From: Saccharicrinis sp963665705
Lineage (GTDB): Bacteria; Bacteroidota; Bacteroidia; Bacteroidales; Marinilabiliaceae
Assembly (NCBI GenBank): GCA_963665705.1
Contig: OY762448.1
Coordinates: 4,216,001 to 4,280,000, forward strand
Direction: 5' to 3'
Length of the DNA: 64,000 nt
Shown here: one piece after another, positions 1 to 7,697 of the stretch
Layout of the letters: each line of letters starts with the position of its first letter
How positions within the stretch are numbered: the stretch's first letter is position 1
Notes under the pieces: model-generated
What the model was told of the DNA's origin: nothing
Seen by the model: the letters and a program-made list of their open reading frames with translations, nothing else
The model's database searches: none
Program-made: the position numbers and the translations under genes

Positions 1-103
1 CCTTATTTTCTTCCTCTCTGGTTTGATAAGTAAATATCAACTGATATAAACTTACTAAAGCTAGTAGGATGGCAAAAACTCTGATCGCTCCTTTGTTTTG
101 CAT
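1..103 (-). CDS. secDF: Protein translocase SecDF, N-terminal fragment (cut by window edge)
   Basis: The reverse strand reads from an ATG at 103-101 to the left edge without a stop and gives 34 residues beginning MQNKGAIRVFAILLALVSLY. That is a positively charged start followed by one hydrophobic segment. The N-terminus matches what I know of the fused SecD-SecF proteins of Bacteroidota, an inner-membrane factor that uses the proton gradient to help complete Sec-dependent export. Only the first membrane anchor is visible, so the periplasmic loops and the SecF half cannot be checked. A -7-like box lies about 55 bases upstream. The identification rests on a short but distinctive N-terminus. Confidence 0.8.
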   Translation of the reverse strand, partial: MQNKGAIRVFAILLALVSLYQLIFTYQTREEENK

Positions 104-157
104 CTGTACTTATGATTTTATTTATTTGTCAATTAAATTTGATTTTCTTGAATTGCG

Positions 158-165
158 CAAATATA
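158..165 (-). promoter_or_regulatory. Putative -7 promoter box for secDF
   Basis: On the minus strand this is TATATTTG, an exact match to the Bacteroidota -7 consensus TAnnTTTG. It sits about 55 bases before the secDF ATG. No clear TTTG -33 box is present at the usual spacing, so this is a partial promoter match. Confidence 0.45.
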
Positions 166-327
166 TTGTTTTTTTTTAGAATAACCAGTGATGTTTAGCA
201 TCCAAATGCAAAATGACATAAGGGATTTAATGATAAGCTAATAACAAATTTAAGTTAGGCTGATAATCAAAACTACCTTTTTAAATCCTTAAACCTCACA
301 TTAAAAAACCAAATTTCTGTAATACAA

Positions 328-2772
328 TTACATACCATCACTTACTGAAGATGACTTAATCTTTTTTAATGAATGCATTAAAATAACTATAAATGACAAC
401 CCCAACATCACAAACCCTATAGCAATCATAATAAACACAGGCATTTTACTATAATAAGCAAACCCATTCAACCACAATTGAAGTACAATCAATGACAACG
501 GAATAGCTACAATAATACCCGTTAATATAAACTGTCCGACCTCAATAAAAAGTTCATAAAACAACTTCACATGAGAGGCACCAAGGATTTGTTTTATCTT
601 AAAATCGCTCATTTTCATTTCTATCACATAAGTTGAAAACGCCCTAACTCCTAACCATGCAACAAAAATTGACAAAATGGCAAATAGAAACATCATTTTG
701 AAAACGGTATGCTCTTCTTTTAAATTATCATTTAAAATATCATTAAGCATTTTATACTCAAAAGGCTCTCCATCAGCACTAACCTGCCACAAGGCTTCTA
801 CATCTTTTATCGTTTCATCAAATACTGTTTTATCAGAAACTCTGATTAATAAATTCTCAAATGCGCTTCCTTTAGGTAATTCCATTAAAACCAATGGTCG
901 AATTGGGTATTGAACTGGTTCAAAATGAAAATCTTTAGCTACGCCAGCAATTGAAAATCCATAGTCCCATTTAGCAGCATCCACAAAATTGATTTGCATC
1001 CCTAATGGTTTCGACATATTCAATGCATCTTTTGTAGCTGCAGTTATAACTATATCGTGCGACATTTTATCTGAAGTAGCTTCCCACATATCTCCTGCTA
1101 CAAAATTAATCTGCAGTGTTTTTAAAAAATCCTGTTCAACCAAATTATAAGATAAAAGCACCATCTTTTCACCACCTTTGCTCATGTATTTAAAGGACTG
1201 TAAAGGGAATTCTTTACCTATAATATATTTACATGCAGAAACATCAGTAATCCCATTAATAGATTTCAATTTCTTCTTTACATTTGAAAAATCACTCCCC
1301 AGTGCATGTCCCCTTTCAACTACTAAAACATTATTGCTATTATATCCTAAATCCTTATTTTCTAAATATTTAATATTCCAATACATACCTAAAGTAAGAA
1401 TAACCAGAAAAGTAGATACAATTATCTGTCCTCCGGCTAATAATCCTCTAATCATCATACTATTCTTTCCTAAAGCTATTCCCTCTTTAAAAATAACTAC
1501 TTCTCTATATCCTGAAAAGGAGATTGCTGGATATAGTCCAGATAATAAGCCAACCAGTATAGTAAGTCCTGTAACATAAAGCAAATCAATTCGACTTTCA
1601 AGGCGATTAAGATGTAAATCAATATTAAAAAGATAATTAAATCCAGGCAACAATAACTCTGATAAAACCAAACCAATAAACAGGGCAATAAAACTATAAG
1701 TTACAGCTTCAATAATAAATTGTATAAATAAATCTTTCCTATCTTCACCTACTAATTTCCGAACTCCAATTTCCATAACTCTTTTAGAAGCTTTGGCGGT
1801 TGTTAAATTCATGAAATTGATGGAAGTAATTAGCAATACAAATATTGCTAAAGACATAAATAATACAACATAAATATGTTTTGAATTAGGCTCTAGCTCA
1901 TTTTCAATATTTGAATTTAAGTGGATATCTTTTATCGCCTGTAACTTAAATCTTACAGATTTGACACCTCCAGATCTATTACCGTCTTCTGATTTTTGAT
2001 ATTTGGAAACTTGCCGCTGAATTACCTCATCTAATTGATGAGCTATTTTACTAGTTAAACCAGCAGTATCCTTTGCTATGATATAGGTATAACGATCTAG
2101 CTGTAACCAATTATTTTTTAATTCATCGATTACCTCTTTACTTTTCCCTTTGTATAATTTATCTATCGATTGATAGGATGCTATAAAGTCGCAATGAAAA
2201 TGTGAATTGGAAGGAAATTCTTCACAAACACCATTAATTTTAAACTCCAATCCATTATCTAATTGAATACACTTCCCGATGGGGTCCTCATCTTCAAAAT
2301 ATTTTTTTGCGATACGTTGAGTTATAATAACATCATCATCTGCCTTAAGCAATTCATTTCGCTCACCCCTAATTAATTTAATATCAAAAATTTTAAAAAA
2401 CGAAGTATCTACATAATAAAAGTTATCCTCGTTAAACTTTATTTCATGATAACTGACTAACTTATTAATACCTCTAACAAGCTTTACTGAATATGTAACT
2501 TCATCAAAATTTTTTAACAAATAATCAGCTAAAGGACTTGGTGTAACTGCGCTTTTAAAATAATTATCACCAATAACTCCTTCTGTAACTACCCTATATG
2601 TATCCTTATAATTTGAAAAATGTTTATCATAGTTTAATTCAGATCTAACATATAGGAGAACTATAATACTTATTGTTATACCAATAGACAGACCAATAAC
2701 ATTAATTATCGCATCAGAACGAAAACGAAACAATGAACGTATAGCTATTTTTATGTCTCTGAAAATTTTCAT
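328..2772 (-). CDS. MacB/FtsX-type ABC transporter permease
   Basis: This 814-residue protein has the Bacteroidota-type start (MKIFRDIKIAIRSLFRFRSD) followed by a transmembrane helix, a large extracytoplasmic MacB core (about residues 45-290), and an FtsX block of three helices (about 295-430). A second membrane segment (about 440-465), another periplasmic domain and a final FtsX block (about 690-810) follow. Such duplicated-FtsX permeases form MacB-like mechanotransmission exporters, not conventional importers. The ATPase gene is 4 bases upstream in the same operon. The linked NtrC-type two-component genes suggest induction by envelope stress or an antimicrobial, which is inference. No TolC or membrane-fusion partner is encoded nearby. 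Family confidence is high; the substrate is unknown. Confidence 0.85.
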   Translation of the reverse strand: MKIFRDIKIAIRSLFRFRSDAIINVIGLSIGITISIIVLLYVRSELNYDKHFSNYKDTYRVVTEGVIGDNYFKSAVTPSPLADYLLKNFDEVTYSVKLVRGINKLVSYHEIKFNEDNFYYVDTSFFKIFDIKLIRGERNELLKADDDVIITQRIAKKYFEDEDPIGKCIQLDNGLEFKINGVCEEFPSNSHFHCDFIASYQSIDKLYKGKSKEVIDELKNNWLQLDRYTYIIAKDTAGLTSKIAHQLDEVIQRQVSKYQKSEDGNRSGGVKSVRFKLQAIKDIHLNSNIENELEPNSKHIYVVLFMSLAIFVLLITSINFMNLTTAKASKRVMEIGVRKLVGEDRKDLFIQFIIEAVTYSFIALFIGLVLSELLLPGFNYLFNIDLHLNRLESRIDLLYVTGLTILVGLLSGLYPAISFSGYREVVIFKEGIALGKNSMMIRGLLAGGQIIVSTFLVILTLGMYWNIKYLENKDLGYNSNNVLVVERGHALGSDFSNVKKKLKSINGITDVSACKYIIGKEFPLQSFKYMSKGGEKMVLLSYNLVEQDFLKTLQINFVAGDMWEATSDKMSHDIVITAATKDALNMSKPLGMQINFVDAAKWDYGFSIAGVAKDFHFEPVQYPIRPLVLMELPKGSAFENLLIRVSDKTVFDETIKDVEALWQVSADGEPFEYKMLNDILNDNLKEEHTVFKMMFLFAILSIFVAWLGVRAFSTYVIEMKMSDFKIKQILGASHVKLFYELFIEVGQFILTGIIVAIPLSLIVLQLWLNGFAYYSKMPVFIMIAIGFVMLGLSFIVILMHSLKKIKSSSVSDGM

Positions 2773-2776
2773 TTAC

Positions 2777-3454
2777 CTACTTCATTATATTTTCACGAAC
2801 TAAATGTCCATCAAATAAATGCACCACTTTTCGTCCCTTTGCAGCAACACTGGCAGAATGTGTAAAAATCAATACAGCAACACCATTTTCATTTATCTTA
2901 TTCAAAAGTTGGATTATTTCATCGCCATTTGTAGAGTTTAATTTCCCGGTAGGTTCATCTGCTATAATCACCATAGGTTCTGTAACTAATGCTCTTGCCA
3001 ATGATACTTTTTGTTTTTCCAATGCAGTTAAATCATTTGGAAAATATTTTTTACGATGTAGCAGATTCATTTCTCCGATTACTTTCAATACACGTTCCTT
3101 CCTTTCATTCTTTTTTACTTTTTGATAAATCAATGGAAGTTCAATATTCTCAAATACAGATAATTCTTCAACTAAACGAGGATGACTAAACAAATATCCA
3201 ATCTTACCTCTTCTATAAAACAATCGTTGTTGCTCAGTCATTGCAATAACGGAGTATCCATCAAACACCAACTCTCCAGACGTTGGACTCTCAAGCAATC
3301 CAAATACATTTACTAAACTAGTCTTTCCACTTCCCGAAGGACCATAAAACGTAACATAATCTCCTTCTTCTATATTAAGATTAATATTACTTAATGCCTT
3401 AAACATAACATCCCCTGTTCTATATTCTTTTGATATGTCAATTGCTTGAATCAT
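2777..3454 (-). CDS. ABC transporter ATP-binding protein with degenerate motifs (LolD/MacB type)
   Basis: This is a 225-residue nucleotide-binding subunit. Walker A is intact (GPSGSGKT, residues 38-45), Walker B reads MVIIADE (161-167) and the H-loop histidine is about residue 199. Three other motifs depart from the family. The signature LSGGQ is replaced by LTALEKQ (142-148), the Q-loop position after YLF is Ser90 instead of Gln, and the D-loop reads KLNS. The enzyme may therefore have weak or asymmetric ATPase activity, or act as a signalling or regulatory ATPase. It is first in the operon with the permease 4 bases downstream. A palindrome 80 bases upstream (3534-3551) probably controls it. 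Confidence 0.85.
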   Translation of the reverse strand: MIQAIDISKEYRTGDVMFKALSNINLNIEEGDYVTFYGPSGSGKTSLVNVFGLLESPTSGELVFDGYSVIAMTEQQRLFYRRGKIGYLFSHPRLVEELSVFENIELPLIYQKVKKNERKERVLKVIGEMNLLHRKKYFPNDLTALEKQKVSLARALVTEPMVIIADEPTGKLNSTNGDEIIQLLNKINENGVAVLIFTHSASVAAKGRKVVHLFDGHLVRENIMK

Positions 3455-3533
3455 TCTCCTATTATCTATTTTTGTCTATTACTATCAAAATCCCCCATAT
3501 ATATAATACAACTGTACGATTCTGCAACACTAA

Positions 3534-3551
3534 GTGTACGAATATGTACAC
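3534..3551. promoter_or_regulatory. Palindromic operator candidate upstream of the ABC operon
   Basis: The site is GTGTAC-GAATAT-GTACAC, a perfect 6+6 inverted repeat with a 6-base spacer, 80 bases before the ATPase start. A sister site with the same architecture lies upstream of the divergent response regulator. A dimeric Fis-type HTH, as found in that regulator, would suit such a site. Assigning the site to that regulator is inference. Confidence 0.5.
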
Positions 3552-3613
3552 CATAAATATGGATATATTTAATGATTTTCAATATAATTTTTACTAAAAG
3601 CCTGAATAAAACA

Positions 3614-3735
3614 ATACCAATCACCTTCTACTACACTATATTACAATTACTTATACACCCAATAAAAACTCAATAATAATCGTTACAAATATTACAATTA
3701 TAAAGTATTATATCATTTATTATACCAATCACCTT
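3614..3735. repeat. 14-base direct repeat ATACCAATCACCTT (two copies)
   Basis: The same 14 bases occur at 3614-3627 and 3722-3735, with starts 108 bases apart, in the gap between the ABC operon and the two-component genes. Both copies have the same orientation. They could be upstream binding sites or a small duplication. No function is evident. Confidence 0.6.
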
Positions 3736-3765
3736 AAGCCCTTATAATCAAACACATTACACATT

Positions 3766-3781
3766 CGGCATTTTTTTTGAA
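3766..3781 (+). promoter_or_regulatory. Near-match to a sigma-54 promoter before the NtrC-type regulator
   Basis: The sequence CGGCAT-TTTTT-TTGAA resembles the sigma-54 pattern TGGCAC-N5-TTGCA. It keeps the -24 GG but has GA instead of GC at -12. It lies about 85 bases before the response regulator ATG. The match is suggestive only, since the -12 GC is normally strongly conserved. Confidence 0.3.
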
Positions 3782-3801
3782 TATCAAAAACCCACTATAA
3801 A

Positions 3802-3819
3802 GTGTTCATAATAGAACAC
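3802..3819. promoter_or_regulatory. Palindromic operator candidate upstream of the response regulator
   Basis: The site is GTGTTC-ATAATA-GAACAC, a perfect inverted repeat with a 6-base spacer, 47 bases before the regulator ATG. It shares the GTGTwC-N6-GwACAC pattern with the site at 3534-3551. Autoregulation by the downstream NtrC-type protein is the simplest reading. Confidence 0.5.
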
Positions 3820-3866
3820 AAATTAGTATCGATTATATTATATTTAAAAAATAAAACTCCTTTCCT

Positions 3867-5240
3867 ATGGAATACAAAAGCGGAAGAATACTTGCTATTG
3901 ATGATAATGAGGATATACTGTTTGCCCTTAAACTATTATTAAAACCTCATGTTGAATATATAAAAACAGAAAACGACCCTACAAAAATTCCCACAATTCT
4001 TAAAGATGACCAATTTGATGTTATACTTTTAGATATGAACTTTTCAAAAGATGCCATAAGCGGCCAAGAAGGATTTCAATATCTTAAACAAATACTTGAT
4101 ATAGACCCTTCTGCTGTCGTATTATTTATCACTGCATATGGTGATGTTGAAAAGAGTGTAAAAGCCATAAAAGCAGGTGCTACTGACTTTATTTTGAAAC
4201 CCTGGCAAAACGAAAAAATTTTAGCTACTATATCTTCTGCTGTTAAACTTCGAAAATCGAGAAATGAAGTACATGAATTAAAAGAAAAACAACATGAAAT
4301 AAATAATATTCTTGATCAACCATTTTCTGATTTCATAGGAGTTTCTTCTGGTATGCAACAAGTTTTTAACACCATTAAAAAAGTTGCTAAAACAGATGCC
4401 AATGTATTAATTTTAGGAGAAAACGGAACAGGTAAAGAATTAGTTGCAAGAGCCTTACACAGAAATTCATTACGTCAAGAGGAAGGTTTTGTAAGTGTTG
4501 ACCTTGGGGCTCTGAGCGAAACATTATTTGAAAGCGAACTTTTTGGACATGTGAAAGGTGCATTTACTGATGCAAAAACAGATCGACCAGGAAGATTTGA
4601 ATTGGCTAATAAAGGAACAATTTTCCTTGATGAAATAGGAAATTTATCACTCCCTTTTCAAGCAAAACTGCTAACTGTATTAGAACGCAGAGAAGTTACA
4701 CGTGTTGGAGCAAATAAACCTAAACCAATCGACATAAGACTTATTAGCGCAACTAATATGCCGGTAAGAGACATGGCTGAAAAAGATGACTTTAGAATGG
4801 ATTTATTATATCGACTTAACACTGTAGAAATAGAATTACCTCCATTGAGAGAAAGACCTGAAGACATACCTGTATTGGCTGAACATTTTTTAAAAATATT
4901 CTCGAAAAAATATAAGAAACCAAGTAAATTATCAAAAAGTGCATTGAATAAATTATCTCATTACCATTGGCCTGGCAATGTCAGAGAGTTTCAGCATGTA
5001 TTAGAAAGAGCTGTTATATTAGGTGATACACCTACTCTATCTCATGATGACCTGCAGCTATCATCACAAAAATCATCCTCGGAAGGAATAGAACTTGAAA
5101 CTTACAACCTTGAACAAGTTGAAAAAACAATCATTGAGAAAGTTTTAAGAATGAATAGAGGAAATATATCAAAAGCATCAAATGACCTTGGATTAACTAG
5201 AACCTCTTTATATAGGAGAATGGAGAAATATGGTTTATAA
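3867..5240 (+). CDS. NtrC-family sigma-54-dependent response regulator
   Basis: This 457-residue regulator has three domains. The receiver (1-120) has acidic residues D12/D13, the phosphoacceptor D56, T89 and K111. The AAA+ domain (about 155-390) has Walker A GENGTGK (184-190) and Walker B TIFLDE (251-256). The C-terminal Fis-type HTH spans about 418-457. The sigma-54 contact loop reads GAFTDA (231-236) instead of the canonical GAFTGA. I believe this variant is common in Bacteroidota regulators of this type, so it is not evidence of inactivity. The kinase gene overlaps the 3' end by 11 bases. The divergent ABC exporter is the likely target. Confidence 0.92.
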   Translation: MEYKSGRILAIDDNEDILFALKLLLKPHVEYIKTENDPTKIPTILKDDQFDVILLDMNFSKDAISGQEGFQYLKQILDIDPSAVVLFITAYGDVEKSVKAIKAGATDFILKPWQNEKILATISSAVKLRKSRNEVHELKEKQHEINNILDQPFSDFIGVSSGMQQVFNTIKKVAKTDANVLILGENGTGKELVARALHRNSLRQEEGFVSVDLGALSETLFESELFGHVKGAFTDAKTDRPGRFELANKGTIFLDEIGNLSLPFQAKLLTVLERREVTRVGANKPKPIDIRLISATNMPVRDMAEKDDFRMDLLYRLNTVEIELPPLRERPEDIPVLAEHFLKIFSKKYKKPSKLSKSALNKLSHYHWPGNVREFQHVLERAVILGDTPTLSHDDLQLSSQKSSSEGIELETYNLEQVEKTIIEKVLRMNRGNISKASNDLGLTRTSLYRRMEKYGL

Positions 5241-6591
5241 AAATTTTAGGATCAATTTTATATTTAGAACAATACTATTAACTGGAACTATTTTTCTATT
5301 TTTCTATTTGTTCTATAATACCAACTTAACAATGACGCTCTTTTTAGTAGGAGGAGCTATTGGAGTACAAATATTTGCATTTTTTCATTATATCGATCGA
5401 ACAAATCGCGTTTTAAATAACTTTCTGGAATCCATCAGATATTCTGACTTTACACGTACTTTTCAAATTGAAGGAGAAGGGTCTTCTTTTGAGAAACTGA
5501 AAAACTCTTTTAATGAAGTTATAAAAGATTTTCAGGAGGTAAGAGCTGAAAAAGAAGAAAATTACTATTACCTACAAACAGTTATTCAACACATTGGAAT
5601 AGCATTAATTGCTTTTCAAAAAGATGGGAAAGTTGAGTTAATCAACAATGCAACAAAAAAACTATTTCAAGTTAGAAACCTGACAAACATTGAATCACTA
5701 AGAGGCTTTAGTCCTGAAATGGTCGAAAAACTATTTAATATTAATCATGGAGAAAATACTTTAATCAAAGTTCAGGAAAAAGATAATCTTCTACAATTAA
5801 TCATCTATGCCACAGAGTTCACTATACACAATAGAAAAATCACTCTTGTTTCAATAAAAAATATTCAGCAAGAACTTGAAGAAAAAGAAATGGAATCATG
5901 GCAAAAACTTATTAGAGTTTTAACCCATGAAATAATGAACTCTATTACCCCCATCTCCTCTTTATCTTCAACTGTTGGTTTAATAATTAAAGACTTAACC
6001 ACTAGTTTAAAAGAAACTGAAGTAAGCAGAGAAGACATTGAGTCACTTGAAGAAGTTGAAACTGCCTTAAAAACGATACATAAACGCACCGACGGCTTAC
6101 TTCATTTTGTAAACACATACCGAAATCTTACAAAAATCCCAAATCCAAATTTTTCAATATTTAAGGTCAGTCGCCTTTTTGATAATATTAAAGAGCTATT
6201 TAAAGAAGAGCTTAATGCTAAAAATATAAGTTGTGAGGTTAAAATAGAACCACAATCATTAGAACTTTCAGCTGACGAACAATTAATTGAACAGGTAATT
6301 ATCAACCTGATTAAAAATGCAATCCACGCTGTAGAAGGACGAGAAAATGGGAAAATTCAATTACTATCCAATTTAAACTCTCGAGGAAAAACAATTATTC
6401 AAGTAATTGATAATGGGCCAGGAATTTTACCTAATGTATTGGAACGTATTTTTATTCCATTTTTCACGACTAAACCGCAAGGATCCGGAATAGGCTTAAG
6501 CTTATCTCGACAGATATTAAGATTACACGGGGGTACTATTAATGCCTACTCGGAACCTGAAAAAGAAACTAAGTTTACGCTTACTTTTTAA
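5230..6591 (+). CDS. Sensor histidine kinase, NtrB/NtrY-like, partner of the upstream regulator
   Basis: This 453-residue kinase has two N-terminal membrane helices (about 9-30 and 34-53) with almost no periplasmic loop, so sensing is probably intramembrane or cytoplasmic. A HAMP/PAS-like region follows (about 60-210). The phosphorylated histidine is H233 in LTHEIMNSITPI. The ATPase domain has an N-box NLIKNAIHAV (about 359-368), DNGPG (394-398) and GSGIGLSLS (418-426). It overlaps the regulator by 11 bases, which implies translational coupling. Its stop lies inside the convergent rex gene; the two coding regions share 11 bases. Confidence 0.92.
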   Translation: MVYKNFRINFIFRTILLTGTIFLFFYLFYNTNLTMTLFLVGGAIGVQIFAFFHYIDRTNRVLNNFLESIRYSDFTRTFQIEGEGSSFEKLKNSFNEVIKDFQEVRAEKEENYYYLQTVIQHIGIALIAFQKDGKVELINNATKKLFQVRNLTNIESLRGFSPEMVEKLFNINHGENTLIKVQEKDNLLQLIIYATEFTIHNRKITLVSIKNIQQELEEKEMESWQKLIRVLTHEIMNSITPISSLSSTVGLIIKDLTTSLKETEVSREDIESLEEVETALKTIHKRTDGLLHFVNTYRNLTKIPNPNFSIFKVSRLFDNIKELFKEELNAKNISCEVKIEPQSLELSADEQLIEQVIINLIKNAIHAVEGRENGKIQLLSNLNSRGKTIIQVIDNGPGILPNVLERIFIPFFTTKPQGSGIGLSLSRQILRLHGGTINAYSEPEKETKFTLTF

Positions 6592-7228
6592 TACTATTCA
6601 TTCGATTAAACATCACCGCCAGGTGAGCATATAATGAGGTGTCCTGAACAACACAATTATCGCCTAAACGTATTCTTATTGGGGTAAAATTCCAGATACC
6701 TTTAATACCGCCCTCAGCCATTTGCTGAGCAACATCTTGAGCAAATTCTGCAGGAACTGTTAAAATACCAACTTCAATATTTTCATCTTTCATTTTTTCA
6801 AATTCAGATACATGCAAAATAGGTACACCCTCAATTGTTTTGCCCACAACTTTAGGATCTATATCAAATGCCGCAACAATTTTAAGACCATATTGATCCA
6901 GACCATGATCATGTAATAAGGCATTACCTAAACTTCCTGCGCCAAATAAATATGCTTTATCAAGTTTTCTAAATCCCAGAAAATCCTCAAGAACATCAAT
7001 CAAGGTATTTACTTCATATCCAACACGTGTTTTTCCAACAATACTGGTATATGACAAGTCCTTAGTAACCTGAGTAGGATCAACTCCCATATCTCTTGCA
7101 ATGTGTGTTGAAGAAACATATTCTTGACTTCTCCTTTTCGCTAATTTTAAGTAGGCCAAATAACAAGGCATTCTACGAAGTGATGGTTCAGGAACAATTC
7201 CTTCTTTTTTCTTATTTTCTGATGACAT
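6581..7228 (-). CDS. rex: Redox-sensing transcriptional repressor Rex
   Basis: This 215-residue protein has an N-terminal winged helix (about 15-85; VPEPSLRRMPCYLAYLK begins it) and a Rossmann NAD(H) domain with GAGSLGNALL (about 96-105). A C-terminal domain-swap helix follows. Rex binds DNA when NADH/NAD+ is low and releases it when NADH rises, derepressing fermentation and respiration genes. Its length is normal for the family. The 3' end overlaps the two-component kinase gene by 11 bases in convergent orientation. No perfect TTGTGAA-type Rex box was seen next to its own promoter. Confidence 0.95.
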   Translation of the reverse strand: MSSENKKKEGIVPEPSLRRMPCYLAYLKLAKRRSQEYVSSTHIARDMGVDPTQVTKDLSYTSIVGKTRVGYEVNTLIDVLEDFLGFRKLDKAYLFGAGSLGNALLHDHGLDQYGLKIVAAFDIDPKVVGKTIEGVPILHVSEFEKMKDENIEVGILTVPAEFAQDVAQQMAEGGIKGIWNFTPIRIRLGDNCVVQDTSLYAHLAVMFNRMNSIKK

Positions 7229-7646
7229 ATTTTGTTGCTAGTACTATTCAATAATAAATGAAATCTTAAAATCGTGCAAATCTTAAGCCTTAAACACAAA
7301 AGTAGAGAAGTTTTCGATTAAAGAAAATATTCATTAATAAATTAACACGATTTAAAACCTGTCTACATAAAGTAGTATTATTATTTATAGGTTGTCTGAG
7401 CTAATAATATTATATCAAACTCGGGTTATTAAGATATATATCTACTTTATGAACTACAAAATACCATTTACGAAAATGATCACTATAACCGGATTGAATA
7501 AAATACAACTAGTTATATTTTATATACTATCGCCATTATAAAAGTGATGTTGGCATAAACCACACTTCCAAAATCGGCTGCAATTATGAAGTAATACTTA
7601 ATCCTCAGAAAAATAAAACATATTCTATTACCCAGAAACGAAAAAA
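7229..7646. other. Gap between rex and alaS terminator
   Basis: This AT-rich stretch of about 420 bases has no convincing gene on either strand. Beside the rex promoter box it holds a 10-base inverted repeat, CATAAAGTAG at 7366-7375 and CTACTTTATG at 7442-7451, with 66 bases between the arms. No transcription start or small ORF is evident. Confidence 0.4.
7297..7304 (-). promoter_or_regulatory. Putative -7 promoter box for rex
   Basis: The minus strand reads TACTTTTG, which fits TAnnTTTG, about 70 bases before the rex ATG. No exact -33 TTTG was found at standard spacing. Confidence 0.4.
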
Positions 7647-7674
7647 GCCTGTAAGAAAAAATATCCTTACAGGC
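7647..7674 (-). terminator. Rho-independent terminator of alaS
   Basis: A 9-base-pair perfect stem (GCCTGTAAG with CTTACAGGC) and a 10-base loop lie 24 bases past the alaS stop. On the minus strand the hairpin is followed by six T residues. Confidence 0.85.
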
Positions 7675-7697
7675 CTCCTAATCTTTTTATATTTATG

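Larger units (their letters stand above)
3455..3866. other. Divergent regulatory gap between ABC operon and two-component genes
   Basis: This 412-base AT-rich gap holds no convincing gene. It contains the two matching palindromes, the 14-base direct repeats and the sigma-54-like site listed separately. Neither strand has a clear TAnnTTTG box close to a start codon, which fits control by an alternative sigma factor. Confidence 0.6.

Noticed and set aside
7540..7570. TTGGCA near 7550 as a sigma-54 promoter
   Set aside because: There is no TTGC at the required distance and no suitably placed gene downstream.
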